From a virus: 64,000 nt of DNA. The translations under genes were made by a program, and so were the position numbers. This document shows, piece after piece, positions 59,120 through 64,000 of this stretch. The stretch lies in the IMG/VR virus record IMGVR_UViG_3300034071_001727, positions 1-64,000 of that record; one strand, 5' to 3'. Position 1 is the first letter of the stretch. The number at the start of each line of letters is the position of its first letter. Under the pieces are notes generated by a model. That model made no database searches, was not told the DNA's origin, and saw only the letters and a list, made by a program, of their open reading frames with translations.

Positions 59120-60607
59120 ATGGCCATCGGTCCCAGCGACGAGAACATGCGCGGCAACCCGCAGCGCCGCCCTGGCTTGCCCGCGACCTTCGAGACGAAT
59201 CCGGTGCGCAGCGGCCCGCCGGGGCAGGGCCCGGCTGCACCGATCACTGGCAGCGCGCCGGCGGCAGGTGGTCAGGGGCGAAGCGGCCCCGGGCCGGCAG
59301 CACGCAACACGCCCGCCCCTCCGGGCCTGTCGCTGGGCCAGACCGCTGGCGCTGCTGTCAGGCTCGCGCAGGGGCTTGGCCGCCCTGAAACATTGCCCAG
59401 CGTGGCGGCGCAGCCTGTTGAGCCCAGCCCGTTCCAGAAAGGCGGCTCGATGGGGCTGGTGGCGCCGGGCTTGAGCGCGCGCGAGCGCGGGCAGGAGTTC
59501 ACCGCCGGCGTGAAGGGTATCGCCAGCGACATCGGCAGCCAGCTGAAAGGCGCCTACATGTCCGCCGCCGCGGCGTCCGATGCCGTGATCAGCCCGATCA
59601 AGGAATTCGGGCAAGGTGCCTTGGGCATCGAGCCGCAGAAGCCGGGCCTTCGTGATGCCCTCATGTCCGCGCAGGCGGATCGCGTGGCTGCAGGCCGACC
59701 GACTCAGCAGGTGGGCATGGTGCCCGCTCCGACACCGGCGATCGTCGATCCGGCCCCGAAGTCGCTTCCTCCGGCGGCTCCCGCTGCCGCAGCCGCGCCG
59801 GCAGCAGCACCGGACCCGCGCCTGCAGGCTGCGCCACCGAACACCATCATCGGCGCAGACGGCCAACCGCGCGCGGCTGTGATCGCCCCTGGCTTGCAAG
59901 GCGCGCCAGCCCCGAGCATGGCGACTGCTGGCGTGGCGCAGGCGCCTGCACTGCCGCAGATGGTCATGGCCCCGAGCAGTGTCGGCCCGGTCGATCCGGG
60001 GCGTCGGCGCGAGGGCGACCAGGCCGTACGCAACGCGTCGAGCCAGCTGGAAAGCCTGCTGTTCCGCACGCAGCTCGCCGCCGGCCGCGGCTCGCGCTCC
60101 GGTCGCGCGCTGCAGGGGCAGCTGGCGGGGCAGCTCGCAGGGCTGGCCCCGACTCTCGGCGCCTCGGCCGATGCAGCGGACGCCCGCAACGTGCAGGCGC
60201 GTACCACGCTCGCGCAGACGCAGGCCCAGCAGCAGGCCGCGCAGCTGCAGGCGCAGACCGCCACCGGCGTCAACGAGCGCCGCGCGCAGGCGGCGGAGCT
60301 GGTAGCCCAGATCGGCGCCGGCGCTCGACCGCCGACGCTGCTGACCGGCGAGCAGGGCGCGTTCTCGATCGGACCCAACGGCCAAGCCGTGCCAGTGCTG
60401 GCGCCGGATGGCTCGCAAGTCAGGCCGGCTGGCGGCGGGGGGCAGGGTGTTCGGCCCGATACGCTCTTCAAGGAGTTCAACGGACGCATCGCGGCCATTC
60501 AGGGCGATCAGACCTTGAGCCCCGAAGTCAAGAAGCAGCAGATCCAGCAGCTCTACGCCGATCCGCTGTTTCAAGGCCTCGCGCAGTACCTGCAGCCCAG
60601 CCAGTAA
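59120..60607 (+). CDS. Low-complexity virion/ejection protein (495 aa)
   Basis: Ala/Pro/Gln-rich throughout (GQGPAAPITGSAPAAGGQGR; PKSLPPAAPAAAAAPAAAPD; AQTQAQQQAAQLQAQTATGV) with helical stretches (SQLESLLFRTQLAAGRGSRS). Probably disordered or partly coiled and co-ejected with the DNA, as usual for genes immediately before the giant polyvalent gene. No catalytic motif. Followed by GGAAGCCCG and the giant gene ATG. Confidence 0.65.
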   Translation: MAIGPSDENMRGNPQRRPGLPATFETNPVRSGPPGQGPAAPITGSAPAAGGQGRSGPGPAARNTPAPPGLSLGQTAGAAVRLAQGLGRPETLPSVAAQPVEPSPFQKGGSMGLVAPGLSARERGQEFTAGVKGIASDIGSQLKGAYMSAAAASDAVISPIKEFGQGALGIEPQKPGLRDALMSAQADRVAAGRPTQQVGMVPAPTPAIVDPAPKSLPPAAPAAAAAPAAAPDPRLQAAPPNTIIGADGQPRAAVIAPGLQGAPAPSMATAGVAQAPALPQMVMAPSSVGPVDPGRRREGDQAVRNASSQLESLLFRTQLAAGRGSRSGRALQGQLAGQLAGLAPTLGASADAADARNVQARTTLAQTQAQQQAAQLQAQTATGVNERRAQAAELVAQIGAGARPPTLLTGEQGAFSIGPNGQAVPVLAPDGSQVRPAGGGGQGVRPDTLFKEFNGRIAAIQGDQTLSPEVKKQQIQQLYADPLFQGLAQYLQPSQ

Positions 60608-60616
60608 GGAAGCCCG

Positions 60617-63600
60617 ATGGCGATCGATCCGAACACGCAGCGGCCGAAGCCGCGCACGCTCTCCGACTTCGCCCCGCCTGCGCTGCAAGGACCGCTCGCG
60701 CCCCAAGCACCGAAGAAGCGCACCGGCGGCGAGATCCTGGCCGACAGCGCGCGTGGTGTCGCACAAGGCGCGCAGTCGCTGTCGACAGGGCTCGCGCAGG
60801 TGCCCAACCTGCTGACCGGCGGGGCGCTCGATCAGTACGTCGTCCGGCCCGCTCAGCGGACGCTGGACAAGGCGCTTGGCGGGCCGGGGCAGGACTACGG
60901 CATCGCAGGCGCCAGCGGTCGCATGAGCGAAGGCCTGTCGTCAGGGCTGAGCCCCGTGCTCAAGGCCGAACAGCAGAAGCTGCAGGACGCCGATGGCTGG
61001 CTGGCCAAGGCGGGCACCGTGGCGACCAACCCGACCTTGCTGGGGCAGTTCGCCGCCGAGCAGGTGCCGATGCTGGCCACGCTGGGCACAGGCGCTGCGG
61101 GCACGGCCTCGGCGAAGGGTGCGCAGGCAATCGCGCAGGGCGCCACGCCGGCAGTCGCGCAGCAGGTCGGCAAGAAGGCGGCAGAGCGCGCGCTGATCGG
61201 TGCCAACACCGCCATGGGCGCGGGCTTCGCAGGCACTGGCGCGCAGCAGGACGCCATGAGCCAGCCGCAAGAGGTCTGGGACGCAAACCCCGAGTATCAG
61301 GCGCTGGTGCGGGCGGGCACGGCCCCCGACCAGGCAAAGCAGCAGCTCGCGTTGCGCGCCGGTCAGATCGCCGGCGCCATCGCCGCGCCGATCAGTGGCG
61401 CCGCCGGCGCGATCACCGCACCGCTGGAAGCATCGATCTTCACCCGCACGCTGGGCGCCGGCGTGCCGGCCCTGCTGTCGAAGCAAGGCGCGGGCATCGT
61501 TGCCCGAGGCATCGGCAAAGAGGCAGCGGAAGAGGCGATTCAGGAAGGCGGCGAGCAGTTCGGGCAGAACGTCGGCATCCAGCAGGCGGTGGACCCCACG
61601 CGCGCGCTGTCGCAGGACGTGGCCGACAATGCCGCGATCGGTGGCGTGCTGGGCGGCGTGCTGGGCGGCGGCCTGACCGCTGGCGGTCTGGCGCTCTCGC
61701 GCGATCCGCTGCGCGATGTTCCGCCCCTGCCCGGGGCACAGCCGGGACCGCAGCAAGGCCAGCCCCCGCGGCCTGCCGCGCCGCGCCCGCCGTCGCCCGC
61801 CGAGCAGGAGCAGCAGCTGCGCACCGCCGTGGCCATGGCGCAGACGCCCGAGCAGGCTGCAGCCGCAGGGCAGGCCCTGGCCGGCTTCCTGGAGCAGCAG
61901 GGCCGTCTGCTGGAGCCGCCGCAGACCATCGTGGGCGACTCGCAGGGCAATCTGCAGCCCAACGCACCGACACCGCCGCAGCTGTTCGATGCGCCGCGCA
62001 TCCGCCTGGGCAGCGTGCCCGGTGGCGTGGGCTCTGTGCAGCAGGCGCCCCGAGGCGTGCCGGCGCAGCCGCGCGTGCCGTTTCCCGATGCCGCGCCGGG
62101 CACCCTGCAGGATGCGGTCAACGCGATCACCGAGGCGCAGCCGGAAGCCGCGGCACCTGCTGCCGTTGAGCCGCCCCAACTGCGCCCTGGCGAAACCATG
62201 GACCCCGAGACGGGCGAGGTCAAACCGCGCGAAGTGTCGGCCGCGCAACAGCAGCAGATGGACCTACAGGCCGCGCTGGCGGCCAGCCCGACCCCTGACC
62301 TACTGACCCCGGCCGGCAAGCGCGGGAAGGAGCGACGCCGTGACAAGAAAGACCCCAAAGCCGCGGGGATGGCTGGCCCGCGAACATTGGAACAACCTGT
62401 CGTTGCGGCGGAAGGTGCAGCAGAAATCGGGCGGACTCCCGCCAATCCGATGGGTGAAGCCGACGCCGGAACTGTTGAGCTCGCTGAAAGGGATTCGGTA
62501 CGTCGAGCTGCCGATTCTGCTGGTGCAGACCCCGATCAAACCGCGTCGTTCGGCGACGCCTCCGATCCCATTCGATCCCGAAGCACTGGCGACGCAACTC
62601 GCGTGTCCGGACCTTCTGTCGCCGGAGTTTCTGGTTTTGGCGCGACGCCCGCGACGCCCGACGAGGCAGCTGATCCCGGTCGATCCGGACTCCCCGATGC
62701 TCGAAGTGGTGCCGTCGATGGCGAGCGTTCCGATCGAGCTACAGGGACGCAAGACGCTGGTAGTGGTTTCGACACCCAAGTAGCCCAGCAAACCCCCGAC
62801 CCCGCCACGCAGGAGGGCCAGACCGATGGACGAGGAAGAGCTGCAGAGCCGCTGGCACAAGGCGGAGCGGATGGCTTGGAACCTGTCGGGGCAAGTGGCC
62901 AAGGAGCGACTGCTGCGCGTGATGGTGACGGTGAACCTGCAGTCGAAGCGCCCGCTGGCGCCGCTGCCGCCACCGCTGCAGCGCCTGGAGCCCCCGAAGT
63001 AGATGCCGCCGCGGCCGGCTTCGCCGCGAACACGACCGAAGGAGACACCGATGTACGGACGAATCCCGAACAAGGGCGCAGCACCGGGCAAGGCACCGCC
63101 GAAGCCGTCGAAAGCACCGCCCAAGGGCAAGAAGTCGAAGGCGAGCAAGCACAGCAGCAGCTGACAGGCGAAGCGCTCACTGCAGAGCGCAAGCGCATTG
63201 GCCTTCCGCGAGTGATCCGGAAGGCCGATGCCGTCGCGGCCCTGCGCCGTGCCGGGATGAAGAAGGCAGAGGCAGAAACCGCGTTCCTCAAGCTGAATCA
63301 GAAGGGGCTCAGGGACGGCACCCGCATGGGTGACGACGTGGCCGCGCTGATTGCAGCGCGCACGCAGCCGGCGGCGTCGGCGCCGGCACCAGGGGAGGTG
63401 GTCGAAAGTGGTCCCGCATCCGGGCGAGCGCCTGTAGATCCGCCCGCCGCGGCCACCGATGCAGCGGCGGGCGCACAGTCGCCCGCGAAGGACAAGGCCC
63501 TGCGCCGGATCGAGCGCGGCACCGCGTTCTTCGCGACACGCGATCGCGCCGACGAGTTCATCGCCGCCGGCGGCATCGGCGACACGCACGAAGCTGTGCA

Positions 63601-64000
63601 GGCCAAGCCCGGCCGCTTCGACGTGCGAGCGAAGCAGGCCAGCGCTGAGCCCGCAGCAGCCGCGCCGGAGCCGCTGCCGAAGCGCGGCGAGGAAGACCGC
63701 AAGGCCATGGCCGAGCGCGGCATCAAGCCGGGCATGCGCGTGGCCTACGAAGGCAAGGACGGCCGCGTCGAGGGCACCGTGCAGTCCGTGGACCGCAGCG
63801 GCACTGAGGCTGACGTCGATGGTGTGTATGTGCGTGGGCTGAAACTCGAGCCCGTGGCTGAGCAGGCAAGCCCCAACCGGCCTGAACAGATTGATGCCGG
63901 GTTTCAGGCCAATCGCGAAGCGATCGAGCGCGAGCGCTTCAAGAAAGGCGACCCGGTGGAGTTCACCGCCGCTGGGCCGTTCACCAACGCTGACGGCAGC
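60617..64000 (+). CDS. Giant polyvalent virion protein, N-terminal part, 3' truncated by window edge
   Basis: ATG 60617 (MAIDPNTQRPKPRTLSDFAP) begins a frame open to the last base (1,128 residues). The frame is the one that continues at the window start, so the two pieces are almost certainly one gene of at least about 4,800 codons. Residues about 40-390 are Gly/Ala-rich with hydrophobic helices (GVLGGVLGGGLTAGGLALSR) and the EEAIQEGGEQFGQ pattern seen near N-termini of ejected phage proteins. About 390-850 is a low-complexity linker; its DNA at 62340-63164 also carries three nested ORFs. From about 1040 the frame codes a small module (KPGMRVAYEGKDGRVEGTVQ) identical to the one at the window start. 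Confidence 0.88.
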   Translation, partial: MAIDPNTQRPKPRTLSDFAPPALQGPLAPQAPKKRTGGEILADSARGVAQGAQSLSTGLAQVPNLLTGGALDQYVVRPAQRTLDKALGGPGQDYGIAGASGRMSEGLSSGLSPVLKAEQQKLQDADGWLAKAGTVATNPTLLGQFAAEQVPMLATLGTGAAGTASAKGAQAIAQGATPAVAQQVGKKAAERALIGANTAMGAGFAGTGAQQDAMSQPQEVWDANPEYQALVRAGTAPDQAKQQLALRAGQIAGAIAAPISGAAGAITAPLEASIFTRTLGAGVPALLSKQGAGIVARGIGKEAAEEAIQEGGEQFGQNVGIQQAVDPTRALSQDVADNAAIGGVLGGVLGGGLTAGGLALSRDPLRDVPPLPGAQPGPQQGQPPRPAAPRPPSPAEQEQQLRTAVAMAQTPEQAAAAGQALAGFLEQQGRLLEPPQTIVGDSQGNLQPNAPTPPQLFDAPRIRLGSVPGGVGSVQQAPRGVPAQPRVPFPDAAPGTLQDAVNAITEAQPEAAAPAAVEPPQLRPGETMDPETGEVKPREVSAAQQQQMDLQAALAASPTPDLLTPAGKRGKERRRDKKDPKAAGMAGPRTLEQPVVAAEGAAEIGRTPANPMGEADAGTVELAERDSVRRAADSAGADPDQTASFGDASDPIRSRSTGDATRVSGPSVAGVSGFGATPATPDEAADPGRSGLPDARSGAVDGERSDRATGTQDAGSGFDTQVAQQTPDPATQEGQTDGRGRAAEPLAQGGADGLEPVGASGQGATAARDGDGEPAVEAPAGAAAATAAAPGAPEVDAAAAGFAANTTEGDTDVRTNPEQGRSTGQGTAEAVESTAQGQEVEGEQAQQQLTGEALTAERKRIGLPRVIRKADAVAALRRAGMKKAEAETAFLKLNQKGLRDGTRMGDDVAALIAARTQPAASAPAPGEVVESGPASGRAPVDPPAAATDAAAGAQSPAKDKALRRIERGTAFFATRDRADEFIAAGGIGDTHEAVQAKPGRFDVRAKQASAEPAAAAPEPLPKRGEEDRKAMAERGIKPGMRVAYEGKDGRVEGTVQSVDRSGTEADVDGVYVRGLKLEPVAEQASPNRPEQIDAGFQANREAIERERFKKGDPVEFTAAGPFTNADGS
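62340..62783 (+). CDS. Nested gene 1 inside giant gene linker (147 aa)
   Basis: GTG 62340 lies 7 bases after AAGGAG (62327-62332). The ORF is in the frame +1 from the giant gene (frame 3 vs frame 2). Hand count: 110 of 147 third bases are G/C (75 percent) here versus 73 of 147 (50 percent) in the giant frame over the same span, so codon bias favours this frame. The product is basic and Pro-rich (MTRKTPKPRGWLAREHWNNL; PPIRWVKPTPELLSSLKGIR), with no membrane segment and no family recognised. Followed by two more nested ORFs in the same frame. Confidence 0.68.
   Translation: MTRKTPKPRGWLAREHWNNLSLRRKVQQKSGGLPPIRWVKPTPELLSSLKGIRYVELPILLVQTPIKPRRSATPPIPFDPEALATQLACPDLLSPEFLVLARRPRRPTRQLIPVDPDSPMLEVVPSMASVPIELQGRKTLVVVSTPK
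62826..63002 (+). CDS. Nested gene 2 inside giant gene linker (58 aa)
   Basis: ATG 62826 lies 8 bases after AGGAGGG (62811-62817), a near-perfect Shine-Dalgarno. Hand count gives G/C at 53 of 58 third positions (91 percent) versus 24 of 58 (41 percent) in the giant frame. Product MDEEELQSRWHKAERMAWNL then SGQVAKERLLRVMVTVNLQS and a Pro-rich end: an amphipathic helix followed by a strand. It ends at TAG 63000. Too short for most gene finders. Function unknown. Confidence 0.7.
   Translation: MDEEELQSRWHKAERMAWNLSGQVAKERLLRVMVTVNLQSKRPLAPLPPPLQRLEPPK
63051..63164 (+). CDS. Nested gene 3 inside giant gene linker (37 aa)
   Basis: ATG 63051 follows AAGGAG (63039-63044) by 6 bases. Product is 37 residues, Lys/Pro/Ala/Ser-rich (MYGRIPNKGAAPGKAPPKPS, then KAPPKGKKSKASKHSSS), highly basic. 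Third-base G/C is 30 of 37. It ends at TGA 63162-63164, where the codon bias returns to the giant frame. A DNA- or RNA-binding peptide is possible. Weakest of the three because of length. Confidence 0.55.
   Translation: MYGRIPNKGAAPGKAPPKPSKAPPKGKKSKASKHSSS
63724..63834. repeat. 111-bp perfect repeat, right copy
   Basis: Partner of 1-111. The two copies are followed by different protein sequence (VTQAASAQFKNYEK versus VAEQASPNRPEQID), so they are two domains, not a simple terminal redundancy. Confidence 0.9.

Noticed and set aside
1-64000. CRISPR array
   Set aside because: No regularly spaced repeat series; the repeats found are hairpins, decamers or duplications.
1-64000. Integrated prophage with host flanks
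   Set aside because: No host genes at either end; the attP candidate is internal and the giant gene crosses the window junction.

Overview
The window is almost the whole genome of a temperate, tailed, short-tailed-type (podovirus-like) phage from a high-GC proteobacterial host. The evidence is a packed, overlapping gene order (replication, lysis, terminase, P22-like portal, N4 gp56-like capsid, tail, giant ejected protein), a tyrosine integrase and a CI-type repressor. From memory the plan (about 64 kb, integrase, a virion protein above 4,500 residues with a methyltransferase domain) resembles the Bcep22-like phages (Lessievirus). A candidate attP whose core looks like a tRNA-Ser 3' end sits inside phage sequence, and a giant gene runs off the right edge and is already open at the left edge. 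The sequence is therefore best read as an excised, circular or circularly permuted genome cut inside the giant gene, not as an integrated prophage.

Layout. 1-11,008: C-terminal about 3,670 residues of the giant polyvalent protein (pyrophosphatase-like, N6-adenine-type methyltransferase, degenerate metallopeptidase and structural modules). 11,005-12,935: a small cap gene, a bidirectional terminator, a membrane protein, integrase and candidate attP. 12,926-21,092: a leftward operon set of small, mostly unknown accessory genes, including an AlpA-like regulator, a DUF2303 protein, a recent tandem duplication and a zinc-ribbon gene broken at a G7 tract. 21,119-22,301: lysis-lysogeny switch with a repressor lacking the S24 catalytic pair and a YdaS/Cro-like protein. 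22,348-31,656: rightward early operon with Ref-like nuclease, an Acb2/Tad1-like anti-defence candidate, ASCH-like protein, replication initiator, DNA methyltransferase, dATP/dGTP diphosphohydrolase-like protein, DnaB-type helicase, RusA-like nuclease and a Zn-finger protein placed where a Q antiterminator would be. 31,667-32,472: a short operator-controlled operon ending in an RHH protein and a strong terminator. 32,484-35,453: lysis cassette (holin-like, lytic transglycosylase, PAS protein, lipoprotein, two spanin candidates). 35,458-43,682: packaging and head genes, including a CsrA-like protein between scaffold and capsid. 43,686-60,607: connector, fibres and tail or ejection proteins. 60,617-64,000: N-terminal 1,128 residues of the giant protein.

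The most unusual observation lies at 62,340-63,164. The giant frame stays open there, but codon bias moves to another frame, which holds three consecutive small ORFs, each with a strong Shine-Dalgarno sequence. They look like three genes nested inside the linker of the giant gene. Other points of interest are the CsrA-like protein, the Acb2/Tad1-like protein, a shared GCAA-N6-TTGC operator at two promoters, a promoter with tandem CTAAACCGGT sites and a leader hairpin that could mask the ribosome-binding site, and a 111-bp perfect repeat joining the two window ends.

All family names come from motif recognition by eye. No database search was run.
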